A stretch of DNA of 64,000 nucleotides from the NCBI RefSeq assembly GCF_039831995.1, contig NZ_JBDOIO010000003.1, positions 2,604,001 to 2,668,000 on the forward strand. Direction: 5' to 3'. Each line of letters opens with the position of its first letter. The first letter of the stretch is position 1. A model generated the notes under the pieces. It was not told where the DNA came from, did not search any database, and worked only from the letters and a program-made list of their open reading frames with translations. Source of the DNA: Paenibacillus pabuli (GTDB lineage Bacteria; Bacillota; Bacilli; Paenibacillales; Paenibacillaceae). Below, in pieces: positions 41,015-50,900 of the stretch. Position numbers and translations under genes: made by a program.

Positions 41015-42412
41015 TTACACCTGAACGGCGGAATCCAGATCACGGCTTTGGTCATTGAATGTATCCTGGTCATTCTCTTTCAGAATTTTACTGGATACGA
41101 GACCTGCGGTCATCGAATCGTTCACGTTCAGAGCCGTACGACCCATGTCGATCAGCGGCTCAACCGAGATCAGCAGGCCTACCAATGCAACCGGCAGATT
41201 CATCGTGGACAATACGATCAGGGAAGCGAAGGTTGCTCCGCCGCCTACACCAGCTACACCGAATGAACTGATCATGACCACCAGGATCAGGGTAATGATG
41301 AAGTCCCAGCTCATCGGATCGATTCCGACCGTAGGAGCAATCATCACCGCCAGCATTGCCGGATAGATTCCGGCACAGCCGTTTTGACCAATGGTAGCCC
41401 CGAAGCTTGCCGACAGGTTCGCAATACCATCCGATACGCCAAGTTTCTTCGTCTGTGTCTCCACGTTAAGCGGGATTGTAGCCGCACTTGAACGGGAAGT
41501 GAAGGCAAATACCAGTGTTGGCAGAACCTTTTTCACATACGTAATCGGGTTGAAACCAAACAGTGCGATAATAATCAGATGAATGATAAACATCACGAAC
41601 AAGGCAACGTAGGAAGCAATGACGAACTTGATCAGCTTCAGGATCTCTTCCGGATTCGTTGTCGCCGTTACTTTTGTAATGAGCGCCAGAATACCGTAAG
41701 GCGTCAGCCTGAGCACCAAAGTTACAATCCGCATGACTACAGCATATACTGCATTCACCATGCCTCGGAATGTTTCCGCCTGCTGTGGCTTTTTGCGATC
41801 CAGTCCAAGGACTGCTACACCGATAAATGCCGAGAAGATAACGACGGCAAGGGTGGACGTGCGGCGTTCACCGGTCATGTCTGCAAATGGGTTCGAAGGA
41901 ATGAATTCCAGTACCTGCTGTGGAATCGTCTGATCCTGTACATCAACGAGACGTTCCTCGACTTTCTGTACCTGTGCGAGCTCTCTGTCCCCACCTTCGA
42001 TCTCAATGGAAGTCAGGTTGAAGCTCAGACTTGTTACGATACTGACACTTGCTGCAATGGCCGTCGTAATTAGCAAAATCGCAATGATGGAAAAGCTCAT
42101 CTTGCCGAGGTTTTGCTTGCCTTTCAAATTCATGATGGCCGAAATAATGGAAACCATGATGAGTGGAATCACGACCATCTGTAACAATCGAACATATCCT
42201 GAACCGACAAGATTAAACCAGTCCACAGACTTGGTAACAATGTCAGAATTAGACGAGTAAATCAGTTGAAGAATGACGCCGTACACAACCCCGATTCCCA
42301 GACCCGCGAATACACGCTTCGTAAAGGAAATATGTTTCTTTTGCATCCAATACAGGACGCCTAAAAGAACGAGCATAACCACTACGTTCAGAATGACAAG
42401 AAAAGTATCCAT
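41015..42412 (-). CDS. tcyP: L-cystine/dicarboxylate-type sodium symporter TcyP
   Basis: 465 residues, ATG 42412 with GAGGAGG upstream. The N-terminus (VLNVVVMLVLLGVLYWMQKK, GYVRLLQMVVIPLIMVSIIS) and length match Bacillus TcyP of the dicarboxylate/amino-acid:cation symporter family. The hairpin-loop serine motif reads TSRSSAATIP, and AGVGGGATFAS and MGRTALNVNDS form the transport core. It imports cystine and is usually controlled by sulfur supply; no S-box or clear CymR site could be assigned. Monocistronic. Confidence 0.88.
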   Translation of the reverse strand: MDTFLVILNVVVMLVLLGVLYWMQKKHISFTKRVFAGLGIGVVYGVILQLIYSSNSDIVTKSVDWFNLVGSGYVRLLQMVVIPLIMVSIISAIMNLKGKQNLGKMSFSIIAILLITTAIAASVSIVTSLSFNLTSIEIEGGDRELAQVQKVEERLVDVQDQTIPQQVLEFIPSNPFADMTGERRTSTLAVVIFSAFIGVAVLGLDRKKPQQAETFRGMVNAVYAVVMRIVTLVLRLTPYGILALITKVTATTNPEEILKLIKFVIASYVALFVMFIIHLIIIALFGFNPITYVKKVLPTLVFAFTSRSSAATIPLNVETQTKKLGVSDGIANLSASFGATIGQNGCAGIYPAMLAVMIAPTVGIDPMSWDFIITLILVVMISSFGVAGVGGGATFASLIVLSTMNLPVALVGLLISVEPLIDMGRTALNVNDSMTAGLVSSKILKENDQDTFNDQSRDLDSAVQV

Positions 42413-42745
42413 TTCGTAAAATCCTCCTCAAAATGTGCATACCGATTGAACGGTTTTCTATTCGCTTGAAGCGATATTGAACAATATATCATATAACAAA
42501 CTATTCTGGTAGGTATTAATTGATATTATGTAATATGCATGTAATACATTCATGGATTTCTGAAAAAAATTCACCGTTTAATGAAAATTATTCTATTCAA
42601 CCCCCGGTTAATTTTGTAATATAGGTATATCCGCTTATTCCCAAGTTTTCTCAACGTGAAAATTAGGCCTTTCTTCGTTGGTATATAGTCTTACAAGACG
42701 GAAAAGCGACAAATGTTAATGAACATGACGTGAAAGGATGATCCT
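42413..42745. other. Divergent intergenic region tcyP / chemoreceptor
   Basis: 333 AT-rich bases without a gene. A sigma-D type promoter for the chemoreceptor (TAAA and GCCGATAT boxes) was looked for and not found convincingly. Confidence 0.4.
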
Positions 42746-44446
42746 ATGTTTCGTAATCGTACGGTTGCCGGTAAAATTAGAGGCACGCTGTTCCTCGTTC
42801 TGCTGGTTGCTTCCCTGTTGTTTAGTATCAGTTTCTATGCTGTGTCCATGAATATCATGCAGAGCTACGTGCTTCCGCAGTTCGACAAGGTCCTCAACAC
42901 GTCCATCCAAGATATATATAAGAACGTATCCTCCTCCAAGATTTTGCAGGTACAAAGTGGCGGAGCAGGTTCTGAAGGTGCCGCTTTGACTGTCGAATCC
43001 TATTTGACGGAAAAAGCAAAAGAACATAATCTCGATGCGTCTTACGTTGTATCCATCCAGGAAGGCAAAGCCTCGGTTGTCATCGCTAATGCTGCATCAG
43101 AAATGAAAGCCGGAGATGAGATCAGCGTGCAATCCGCGATGAATACGGCTGCAGAGAGCAAAGAAATGGTCATTAGCGAAGTTTATTCCGATTCCTTCGG
43201 TGTACATAAAGCAGCCTTTATTCCGATCGCAGGCAGCAACATGATTATGGCGGTAAGTATGGATGCCCAGTTTATTCAGGACAAAAACGTTCAGATCTTC
43301 TGGTTATGCCTGGGTATCACAGCACTCGTCTTCGTGCTTGGTTGGCTGATCTCCACCAGCATGATCAAAAGAGTAACCAAACCGATCATTCAGCTCGTAC
43401 AACACAGCAAACAGATTTCCCAAGGTGACCTGACCGCCGAGCTGCAAATTAAGGGCAAAGATGAAATTGCACAGCTCGCAGCGAGCTTCCAAACCATGAC
43501 CCACAATTTGAAGGAAATGATCAGTCGTGCACTGTCTACCTCCAATGAAGTGGTTGAAGGCTCCGATGATCTGTTAAGACGGGTCGAGTCCATGTCCGGT
43601 ATGGTCAAAAACTCCAGCCGCTCTGCGGAAGACGCCGAGAAAGGCAGTGTCACCATTGCTTCAAGCGCTGCCGAAAATGCAAGAGCCATGGAAGAAATTA
43701 CGCAGGGCATCATGCATATCGCTTCTTCCTCCGCCGAAGTATCCGAACAGATCGGTGAAGCGGCGAATGAAGCCATCAACGGGAACCGTCTGGCCCAGGA
43801 TGCTGTTCAACAAATGGAACGTGTGGGTCAGACCGCAAGCGAGTCGCTGCGTTACGTTGAGACGATGAATGAACGTTCCATAGCGATCGGCACCATTGTT
43901 ACATCCATTTTTGAAATTACGAAACAGATCAACATGCTATCCCTTAATGCTTCCATTGAAGCAGCACGCGCTGGAGAGCACGGCCGGGGATTCGCTGTCG
44001 TAGCAGGCGAAGTCCGCAAGCTAGCGGAACAGTCCAAAACAGCTACGGAGGAAATCGCCGATTATCTCGGAACCATTCGCGAGGACGCCGAACGTTCGGT
44101 GAGCGCCATGAACCGGGTAACCCAGGAAATTGGTTCAGGAACCCATGTGGTTCAGCAAGCGGGGACGGCCTTCCAGCAGCTTAACGAATTGATTCAGAAC
44201 GTCAACCTGACCATCCAGACGGTGTCTGCTTCCACAGAAGAAGTCTCAGCAGGCGCAGAGGAAGTCAGTGCATCCGTTGAAGAGACGGCACAGATTACTT
44301 CCAGATCGCGCGAGAGCATGCAGCAGATTGCTTCGACCGCCGAGCATCAGCTGAGTGAGATGGATTCCCACTCGAGTACGGTTCGTCATCTGCATGAACA
44401 AGCAATGGAACTGCAGTCTGCGATGAAAAAGTTTAAAATCAACTAA
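42746..44446 (+). CDS. Methyl-accepting chemotaxis protein
   Basis: 566 residues, ATG 42746 with GAAAGGATG upstream. TM1 (about 11-33), a single-Cache-like outer domain (34-182), TM2 (about 183-203), HAMP (204-258, [20 protein letters not shown]), and the cytoplasmic coiled coil. The signalling tip reads [20 protein letters not shown], followed by [17 protein letters not shown]. Gln/Glu-rich pairs such as [17 protein letters not shown] are likely methylation sites. It senses an external ligand and signals to CheA; the ligand is unknown. Ends before a strong terminator. Confidence 0.92.
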   Translation: MFRNRTVAGKIRGTLFLVLLVASLLFSISFYAVSMNIMQSYVLPQFDKVLNTSIQDIYKNVSSSKILQVQSGGAGSEGAALTVESYLTEKAKEHNLDASYVVSIQEGKASVVIANAASEMKAGDEISVQSAMNTAAESKEMVISEVYSDSFGVHKAAFIPIAGSNMIMAVSMDAQFIQDKNVQIFWLCLGITALVFVLGWLISTSMIKRVTKPIIQLVQHSKQISQGDLTAELQIKGKDEIAQLAASFQTMTHNLKEMISRALSTSNEVVEGSDDLLRRVESMSGMVKNSSRSAEDAEKGSVTIASSAAENARAMEEITQGIMHIASSSAEVSEQIGEAANEAINGNRLAQDAVQQMERVGQTASESLRYVETMNERSIAIGTIVTSIFEITKQINMLSLNASIEAARAGEHGRGFAVVAGEVRKLAEQSKTATEEIADYLGTIREDAERSVSAMNRVTQEIGSGTHVVQQAGTAFQQLNELIQNVNLTIQTVSASTEEVSAGAEEVSASVEETAQITSRSRESMQQIASTAEHQLSEMDSHSSTVRHLHEQAMELQSAMKKFKIN

Positions 44447-44515
44447 TATATCAATCCAGGTATAACATTAAACCATCATCCCCTTATGTGAACCACAATT
44501 AAACTACAGACATCA

Positions 44516-44582
44516 AATACCCCCGTGTATAACAGCAGCCCGTTTCCGGGTACTGCGGTTACACATGGGGGTATTGTTTTGT
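44516..44582 (+). terminator. Terminator of the chemoreceptor gene
   Basis: AATACCCCCGTGTA pairs with ACACATGGGGGTATT, with inner GCAG/CTGC and CCG/CGG pairs, followed by TGTTTTGTTTTC. Confidence 0.8.
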
Positions 44583-44633
44583 TTTCAGATGATGAAGTCC
44601 TGGTCACACACCAGCTTGTTTTTTTATTCGACA

Positions 44634-44655
44634 GATTGTCAAACCAAGTGCGACA
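44634..44655 (+). repeat. IS30 left inverted repeat
   Basis: GATTGT-CAAACC-AAGTGCGACA; matches the complement of 45683-45704 at 18 of 22 positions. Confidence 0.75.
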
Positions 44656-45595
44656 GTTCCTCTGTGAAAGATTCGTGAGCGGTTCTCCAACCCAAGCATT
44701 TTCGTGGTCTGTGGTTTATTAGATCTAGTGAACTGGCAAGATCTTCATCCTCGACTTGAGCGAGATCGGTGCCTTTCGGGAAAAACTCTCGAAGCAATCC
44801 ATTCGCATTCTCATTGGAACCGCGTTGCCAAGACGAATATGGATCAGCAAAATAAACGTGCAGGTCATGGCTTGTTTCCAGATTGGCATAGCATGCAAAC
44901 TCCTTTCCCCGGTCAGCCGTGGCTGTGAGGAAAGTGCCTGTGGGATACTGTGAGATGGCTACACCAAGCGCAATTTCCATAGACAGAGCAGTGCGATCAG
45001 GCATGAGAATGGCGGTATATAGACGGGTTTTGCGTTCAATGAGCGTGGCTATGCATCCTTTACTTTTCCCACGACTAGATACGACGGTATCCAGTTCCCA
45101 GTGCCCAAACGTTTCACGAGAACGAACCTCTTGGGGACGATCCGAAATTGATCTGCCAATGGCAAATTTACCGCGAGTTTCTGCGGGTTTCTGACGCTTT
45201 CCTTTGTGCCGAAGAACCTGTAACGTGCCTTGAACCAGTCGACCTGCGTAGATCCAGCGATAGATCGTTTTGAAGGATACTGCTGGCAAGCCTTCGGTAC
45301 GGAAGCGTTGATTGATCTGTTCCGGAGACCACGTTGCCTTCAGTTTTTCCTCCAGTGAAGCAGCTAAGGTGCTTGACCATTTACCTGAAGAAACAGAGGA
45401 TTGACGACGCTTCTCATAAGCGTTCTGAGCGTGTTCTGCCTGATAGGGATACGATGAATTAGCACGATCTAGTTCGCGGCAAATCGTGGACGAATGTCTC
45501 CCCAGTTCTTTTGCAATAGCTCTTGAGCTTTTGCCTTGTCTGTGGAGGATTTCTAGCTTGCTGCGTTCGATTATGCTAAGATGTGAATAACTCAT
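44639..45595 (-). CDS. IS30-family transposase
   Basis: 318 residues, apparently intact. The N-terminal HTH pair is LSIIERSKLEILHRQGKSSR and AIAKELGRHSSTICRELDR. The integrase core has DDE residues in HWELDTVVS (Asp), ATADRGKEFA (Asp) and GSNENANGLLREFFPKGTDL (Glu), followed by the IS30 ending LDLINHRPRKCLGWRTA. The reading frame ends within the left inverted repeat. No disruption, so the element may be active. Confidence 0.92.
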   Translation of the reverse strand: MSYSHLSIIERSKLEILHRQGKSSRAIAKELGRHSSTICRELDRANSSYPYQAEHAQNAYEKRRQSSVSSGKWSSTLAASLEEKLKATWSPEQINQRFRTEGLPAVSFKTIYRWIYAGRLVQGTLQVLRHKGKRQKPAETRGKFAIGRSISDRPQEVRSRETFGHWELDTVVSSRGKSKGCIATLIERKTRLYTAILMPDRTALSMEIALGVAISQYPTGTFLTATADRGKEFACYANLETSHDLHVYFADPYSSWQRGSNENANGLLREFFPKGTDLAQVEDEDLASSLDLINHRPRKCLGWRTAHESFTEELSHLV

Positions 45596-45682
45596 GGACT
45601 GATTCTCCTTGTGTGAATGCTGGTGTGGTAACTTTCATTCTACACGAATCAGGCTGTGAGCCATTTTTTTATTTCAGTAGGG

Positions 45683-45704
45683 TGTCGCACTTCATATTAC
45701 AATC
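45683..45704 (-). repeat. IS30 right inverted repeat
   Basis: On the minus strand GATTGT-AATATG-AAGTGCGACA, partner of 44634-44655. Confidence 0.75.
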
Positions 45705-45706
45705 CG

Positions 45707-47305
45707 TCATTCATTAACAGTTGAAGCGGTATTTCGGTACTGGACACCCATAATTTCGTATACACGTTTCATGTCCAGGGCTGAACGCAGAGACTCGGCC
45801 ACCCGGTCGAACTCCATCTCCTTGCGTTCATGAGCACTATAGGTTTCCTGAAGCGGAGCAAGTCCCTTCTCTTGCCGAAGGCCATTGAGCCAGGAACGGC
45901 GGAACTGATCACTTTCAAACAAACCATGCAAGTACGTTCCCCATACTTTGCCATCCGTGCTCCCCCAACCTTCCTGAAAAGGCTGACCCCCTGGATGAGC
46001 GATCTCAAACAGTGCAGACACCTGCTCCGCATCATGGCATTCGGTGACGCCCATATGAATCTCGTATCCATTTACTGGCACGGATTCAACTGAATCATGA
46101 TCTCCGTATAGGCGAATGGAGTGCCCCTGCTGTACACGCCCGGAAGCTCTTACGGTCTGTTTATGTTCCAGAAAAGTAGTCGACAGCGGCAACCATCCCA
46201 GACCCCGTGCCTCCTGAATCTGATTCGCTTCCACTGCAAATGGGTCTTTCAAATGCTGTCCCAGCATCTGATATCCACCGCATATGCCCACAAGCTGTAC
46301 ATGATCACGTTCGGTCTGACTCGCGATGGCCTGTTCCAGACCCGACTCTCTCAGAAACTCCAGATCACCAATCGTATCCTTTGTACCCGGGAGCAAAATG
46401 GCATCCGGCTGTCCCAGTTCCTCCGGAGAAGTCACATATCGCACATTAACATCAGGTTCACGGGACAGCGAGTCAAAGTCCGTAAAGTTGGAAATACGCG
46501 GATAGCGAATAACGGCAAGATCCAGCTCCCGGTTCCCTGATTTGCCATGACGCATGGAGTCCAGCACCACGGAATCCTCAGCTTCAATCTGAATATCTCT
46601 TATGTACGGAAGTACGCCCAATACCGGAATGCCCGTCCGCTCTTCAAGCCAGTCGAGTCCAGGCTGCAGCAGGGACAGATCACCACGGAATTTGTTAATG
46701 ATAAATCCTTTTACACGCTGGACCTCATGCGGCTCCAACAGCTCAAGTGTACCTACAATCGAAGCAAACACGCCTCCGCGATCAATATCCGAGATGAGAA
46801 TGACTGGCGAATCCGCCCAGCCAGCCAGATTCATATTGACGATGTCCCGATCCTTCAGGTTAATCTCGGCTGGACTGCCTGCGCCTTCCATCAGTACAAT
46901 ATCATAAGTCTCGCGCAGCCGATTCAGCGCATCCATGACGGTCTTCCTCGCTTCCGGCAGGAAATGCTGACGATAGTCCGAAGCACTCATCTGAGCAAAG
47001 GGTACACCGTGCACCACAATCTGCGAGTGCATATCCCGCACGGGCTTGATCAAGATCGGATTCATATCCGTTGTCGCTTCAATGCCGCACGCTTCTGCCT
47101 GCGCTCCCTGTGCTCTGCCAATCTCCTTGCCATCTTCCGTCACGTAGGAGTTGAGCGCCATATTCTGTGATTTAAACGGGGCCGGTCTGAAGCCATCCTG
47201 CTTGAATATCCGGCATAGTGCCGTTGTAATGACGCTCTTCCCCACATCCGATGCCGTGCCTTGCAGCATCAATACTGCCGCTTGTCCCACAGGCCTATCC
47301 TGCAC
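45707..47305 (-). CDS. cobQ: Cobyric acid synthase
   Basis: 532 residues from GTG 47305 (GGGGTGAT upstream). Amidates four side chains of adenosylcobyrinic acid a,c-diamide using glutamine. N-terminal synthetase part: MLQGTASDVGKSVITTALCR (P-loop) and FKSQNMALNSYVT. C-terminal triad glutaminase: LPGTKDTIGDLEFL, GICGGYQMLG with nucleophile Cys, GTYLHGLFE with His. Last gene of the riboswitch operon. An IS30 element ends two bases past the stop, so the native 3' flank (terminator) has been lost or displaced; the final residues (NTASTVNE) may be original. Confidence 0.93.
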   Translation of the reverse strand: MQDRPVGQAAVLMLQGTASDVGKSVITTALCRIFKQDGFRPAPFKSQNMALNSYVTEDGKEIGRAQGAQAEACGIEATTDMNPILIKPVRDMHSQIVVHGVPFAQMSASDYRQHFLPEARKTVMDALNRLRETYDIVLMEGAGSPAEINLKDRDIVNMNLAGWADSPVILISDIDRGGVFASIVGTLELLEPHEVQRVKGFIINKFRGDLSLLQPGLDWLEERTGIPVLGVLPYIRDIQIEAEDSVVLDSMRHGKSGNRELDLAVIRYPRISNFTDFDSLSREPDVNVRYVTSPEELGQPDAILLPGTKDTIGDLEFLRESGLEQAIASQTERDHVQLVGICGGYQMLGQHLKDPFAVEANQIQEARGLGWLPLSTTFLEHKQTVRASGRVQQGHSIRLYGDHDSVESVPVNGYEIHMGVTECHDAEQVSALFEIAHPGGQPFQEGWGSTDGKVWGTYLHGLFESDQFRRSWLNGLRQEKGLAPLQETYSAHERKEMEFDRVAESLRSALDMKRVYEIMGVQYRNTASTVNE

Positions 47306-47361
47306 GTTCCATCACCCCAGCTCTCAGCGTTATGCTCTACATTACTCATTTCGTTCGTTCC

Positions 47362-48348
47362 CTATAGCAAAAATAATCCCTGCAGCAGACTTAACACTGT
47401 CAGCAGAGCGGCTTCCAGCAGCTCATTCATTGCACCGTACGTATCTCCTGTAAGTCCGCCCAACCTTGCGCTAATACGTTCGGCAACGAACTTGCCGATG
47501 AAATACGCAGCCAGCGGTACCAACATGGCAGCCGCCATAGGATACAGCCACCAAGGCAATGTTCCAAGACCCCTGTCCATCGCCAGCATTTCTACCATAC
47601 TGTTGCCCGGTTGGAAGATCCACACCGCGGCGAGCGTAATGACAGCCGTCAGGATGGTCAGCCCAACCGCAGCGCTTCGTGCCCGCTGAACTTCCTTCCG
47701 TTCACCAAGGCCCTTGAACAGGACAGCAAGTCCATCGTCTCCCCGGGCATTCGGCCAAGCCGAAATGGCATATACCATGAACCAGCGGCTCCAGATCATG
47801 GGCAGAATCAGCAGTGCCCCATATAGCCAGTTGCCACGTGCTATAAAATCAGCAATTAACGCCGCTTTCATCATGAGCAGCAGTACGCAGGCAATCACGC
47901 CCATGGCTCCTACGCGGCTGTCTTTCATAATCTCCAGCATCCGCTCACGGGTTCGATAACTGAGCAGGCCATCCGCTGTGTCCATCCAGCCATCCAGATG
48001 AAGTCCCCCCGTAAGCCATACCCATATTGTAAGGGTCAACACGGCCGCCGGAAATGATGGCAGCAGTGCACCTGTCAGGGCGCCACCGAACCAGACACAT
48101 AACCCAATGGCCGCACCGACCAGGGGATAATAAACCACACTTTCCCGCAGTAGTGGCGGGACGAAGTCAATCTGCATTTTCACCGGGAAACGGGACAAAA
48201 ATTGAAAAGCGGCTGCTGCCGCATGTTTTTGATCAAGTCTGTTCACATTCTCCGCATCCAGAGCTGGCCCTTGGTTAACCTGATTCGTATGATCTTCCCT
48301 GTTCATCTCCTCATGGTTATGCTGGCTGTCGTTACCTTCATGGCTCAT
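47362..48348 (-). CDS. cobS: Adenosylcobinamide-GDP ribazoletransferase (cobalamin synthase)
   Basis: 328 residues from ATG 48348; it overlaps the cobU stop as ATGA and is served by AAGGAGT at the end of cobU. An in-frame start 22 codons upstream is not needed. A polar His/Asn-rich N-terminus of about 40 residues precedes the membrane protein: FLSRFPVKMQIDF, GGLHLDGWMDTADGL (catalytic Asp-rich motif), MKDSRVGAMGVIACVLLL, LGGLTGDTYGAMNE. Joins alpha-ribazole to GDP-cobinamide in the membrane. The long N-terminal extension is unusual. Confidence 0.9.
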   Translation of the reverse strand: MSHEGNDSQHNHEEMNREDHTNQVNQGPALDAENVNRLDQKHAAAAAFQFLSRFPVKMQIDFVPPLLRESVVYYPLVGAAIGLCVWFGGALTGALLPSFPAAVLTLTIWVWLTGGLHLDGWMDTADGLLSYRTRERMLEIMKDSRVGAMGVIACVLLLMMKAALIADFIARGNWLYGALLILPMIWSRWFMVYAISAWPNARGDDGLAVLFKGLGERKEVQRARSAAVGLTILTAVITLAAVWIFQPGNSMVEMLAMDRGLGTLPWWLYPMAAAMLVPLAAYFIGKFVAERISARLGGLTGDTYGAMNELLEAALLTVLSLLQGLFLL

Positions 48349-48905
48349 AAGCGGTACTCCTTGCTTTTCAGCTCCATAGCAATCCCTACTGTCACCAGAA
48401 ATACTTCGCGGCAAATAGCAGCGACCCGCTGATTCAATATGCCCGCCAGATCCCGATATCTTCTGCCAAGCGCATACTCCGGCACGATGCCGTCGCCCAC
48501 TTCGTTCGTAACAAGGACAAGCAGCCCGGGATAGGACTCGATGGCGGATACCAGTGCATTCATATGATCCAGAACAACCTGCTCAGGTTCTTGCTCGTGG
48601 GTAAGCAGTACATTGGTCAACCAAAGCGTCAGACAATCCACCAAAATGGTCGGAGCAGACGATCCTGTATGCGATTCTCCCATTTGTGTAATGAGTTCCG
48701 GCAATGCCAAGGGTTCCTCCACCGTATGCCACAGGTACCCCACTTCATCCCGCTGATTCTGATGCAGGCGTATTCGTTCGCGCATCTCGTCATCATATGC
48801 CTGTGCGGTTGCGACATACCAGGCCTCGGAGGAACGCTGCATGCAGAGACGCTCGGCGAAGGAGCTTTTGCCGCTCCTTGCCCCGCCCGTTACAAGTACG
48901 CTCAT
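48345..48905 (-). CDS. cobU: Adenosylcobinamide kinase / guanylyltransferase
   Basis: 186 residues. P-loop TGGARSGKSSFAE at the N-terminus, YVATAQAYDDEMRERIRLHQ, VDCLTLWLTNVL and VTNEVGDGIVPEYALGRRYRD are all CobU signatures, including the His that carries GMP in the HQNQRDEVG region. Phosphorylates adenosylcobinamide and transfers GMP. Overlaps cobT by four bases upstream and cobS by four bases downstream. Confidence 0.93.
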   Translation of the reverse strand: MSVLVTGGARSGKSSFAERLCMQRSSEAWYVATAQAYDDEMRERIRLHQNQRDEVGYLWHTVEEPLALPELITQMGESHTGSSAPTILVDCLTLWLTNVLLTHEQEPEQVVLDHMNALVSAIESYPGLLVLVTNEVGDGIVPEYALGRRYRDLAGILNQRVAAICREVFLVTVGIAMELKSKEYRL

Positions 48906-50086
48906 GGAGATACCTCTCCCCGAACCGCTGAAGCAGCTGTCGATGAGTTATTCGCGCCTCCAGTCTCATTCGAGCCTCCCGATACACCAGCACTTGCAAA
49001 TGTGGCCATCTCATTCAATATACGGCAAGCCGCATCGATCAAATGAAGGCTGAGCACACCTCCGGTTCCCTCACCCAGCCGCATGTCCAGATCAAGCATC
49101 GGTCTGAGACCGAGTTCACGCAGGAGCGCGGCATGTCCACTTTCATGCGATGTATGCGAAGCAATCATATATTCAACACTGACCGGAGCAAGCTGTCTTG
49201 CAATCAGTGCCGCTGCAGTGGAGATAAACCCATCCACAACAACAGGGCAACCATGAGCTGCTGCTGCAAGAATGACACCTGTCAGTCCGGCAATTTCCAA
49301 TCCGCCGACTTTGCCAAGCACGTCCAGGGCATCGTCTGCATCCGGTGCATTAACACTAAGTGCCTGGCTGACTACGGCAGCCTTGCGCTGAAGACCTGCG
49401 TCGTCAACACCTGTTCCCCGGCCGACCGCAGATGCGGGTGCCGTTCCGGTTAAAGCACACATGACTGCGGCACTCGCCGTCGTATTACCGATTCCCATTT
49501 CTCCGGTTACGAACAACCGGGTTCCCTTGGCGACCTCAGTCGCAACAACCTCGGCTCCGGCAAGAATCGCCTGGATCGCTTCATCCCGGCTCATGGCCGC
49601 GCCCTGCGCCATGTTGGCTGTTCCTTTGCGCACTTTGCGGGAGACCAGATCGGGGTGTTCCAGATCGGCATTCACGCCAATGTCAACACAGATGACATCT
49701 GCACCTGCATGACGCGCCAGGACGTTAACGGCCGCTCCCCCTGCCAGAAAATTATGGACCATCTGCGGGGTTACCTCTGCCGGGAAGGCACTAATGCCTT
49801 CGGCAACTACGCCGTGATCGGCAGCCATAACGATGACGGCCCTGCGATCCAGACAAGGCCGAGCCTGACCGGTTATCCCCGCAAGTCGAATAACCAACTG
49901 TTCCAGTTTACCCAGACTGCCGGGCGGTTTCGTTAATGAGTCCACATGCGCCGAGGCTTCTGCCGCCACTTCTTCATTAGGACCCACAATCCGATCAATT
50001 AACTGTTCCAACGTCTGTTCATTATTCATACCGCCAGCACTTCCTTCATCAAAATATGGGGTCGCCCCCGATTTTCGTTCACTCAT
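48902..50086 (-). CDS. cobT: Nicotinate-nucleotide-dimethylbenzimidazole phosphoribosyltransferase
   Basis: 394 residues from ATG 50086, which overlaps the btuD stop by eight bases (ATG 50029, MNNEQTLEQLIDR, is a shorter alternative). Activates the lower ligand base as its alpha-ribotide. Family motifs: LTKPPGSLGKLE, AADHGVVAEGISAFP, GEMGIGNTTASAAV, GRGTGVDDAGLQRK, MLDLDMRLGEGTGG with the catalytic Glu. The last 25 residues form a Ser/Gly/Asn-rich tail (GVSGGSNETGGANNSST) not typical of the family. Confidence 0.93.
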   Translation of the reverse strand: MSERKSGATPYFDEGSAGGMNNEQTLEQLIDRIVGPNEEVAAEASAHVDSLTKPPGSLGKLEQLVIRLAGITGQARPCLDRRAVIVMAADHGVVAEGISAFPAEVTPQMVHNFLAGGAAVNVLARHAGADVICVDIGVNADLEHPDLVSRKVRKGTANMAQGAAMSRDEAIQAILAGAEVVATEVAKGTRLFVTGEMGIGNTTASAAVMCALTGTAPASAVGRGTGVDDAGLQRKAAVVSQALSVNAPDADDALDVLGKVGGLEIAGLTGVILAAAAHGCPVVVDGFISTAAALIARQLAPVSVEYMIASHTSHESGHAALLRELGLRPMLDLDMRLGEGTGGVLSLHLIDAACRILNEMATFASAGVSGGSNETGGANNSSTAASAVRGEVSP

Positions 50087-50900
50087 GTTCTCGCCGCAGC
50101 AACAATTGCGGCAATCCAGTATCGGGATGATTCACCATGGCCGGGTTCACCCGGAAGATATCCCGAATGTTCTCTTCCGTCATTAACGAATGCGGTGTTC
50201 CACTGCTTACGAACATGCCTTCACGCAGAGCGAGAATGTGATCGCAGAATTGCGCAGCGAGGTTCAGATCGTGCAGCACAGCCACAATGGTAATCTTGTT
50301 TTTTTGCCGCCAGGAAGATAATAACTCCATGAATTGCAATTGATATCGGATATCAAGAAAAGTCGTTGGCTCATCCAGCAATAACAGTTTCGGCTCCTGA
50401 GCCATGACTTTGGCAAGTGCCACCCGCTGCCTCTGCCCTCCGCTGAGTGCATCAAGCGGCCTGTCGGCCATTTCGGTTAAGCCCAGTTCTTCCAGTACCC
50501 GGTCCACCACTGCCGCTCCATCTGCGGATTCCCTGCCAAGCCAATTCTGATAAGGATAACGTCCCATCTCCACCACATCTCGGACGGGATAGGAAATGGC
50601 TGGCAGACCGTCCTGCTGTAATACCGCAATCATGCGGGACAGATCTTTCCGACTGTATGAGGTAATCTCCCGGCCTGCAATCCGGATGCTGCCTGCACCA
50701 GGCTGTTCGGTTCCGGCAATGAGCTGGAGCAGCGTTGATTTGCCGCTTCCGTTTGGACCAACGACACCCCACCATTCCCCTTCTGTCACACGCCAGTCCA
50801 CGTTATGCAGTGCCCGGTGGTGACCGTACATTTTACCTGCTCCAGCGACTTCGATCAGCGGCTCTTTTGAGGTCATGCTTGTACCCGTGTCCGTACTCAT
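50079..50900 (-). CDS. btuD: Corrinoid ABC transporter ATP-binding protein
   Basis: 273 residues. Walker A GPNGSGKSTLL, Q-loop VLQQDGLPAIS, signature LSGGQRQRVALAKVM, Walker B LLLLDEPTTFLD, H-loop AVLHDLN. FecE/BtuD-type ATPase for siderophore and B12 importers. The cobalamin riboswitch and cob genes in the same transcript identify the substrate as corrinoid (established association, not proven). Overlaps btuC by four bases. Confidence 0.9.
   Translation of the reverse strand: MSTDTGTSMTSKEPLIEVAGAGKMYGHHRALHNVDWRVTEGEWWGVVGPNGSGKSTLLQLIAGTEQPGAGSIRIAGREITSYSRKDLSRMIAVLQQDGLPAISYPVRDVVEMGRYPYQNWLGRESADGAAVVDRVLEELGLTEMADRPLDALSGGQRQRVALAKVMAQEPKLLLLDEPTTFLDIRYQLQFMELLSSWRQKNKITIVAVLHDLNLAAQFCDHILALREGMFVSSGTPHSLMTEENIRDIFRVNPAMVNHPDTGLPQLLLRREHE

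Larger units (their letters stand above)
44634..45704 (-). mobile_element. IS30-family insertion sequence
   Basis: About 1071 bases bounded by 22-base imperfect inverted repeats: GATTGTCAAACCAAGTGCGACA (in two parts GATTGTCAAACC and AAGTGCGACA, 44634-44655) and the complement of 45683-45704 (GATTGTAATATG, AAGTGCGACA). Eighteen of 22 positions match. It carries one intact transposase whose stop codon lies inside the left repeat. The right end is two bases from the cobQ stop codon. No clear target duplication could be assigned. Confidence 0.85.

Noticed and set aside
44447..45706. Larger composite transposon or genomic island around the IS30 element
   Set aside because: Only one IS copy with its own inverted repeats is present; no second copy or cargo was found.
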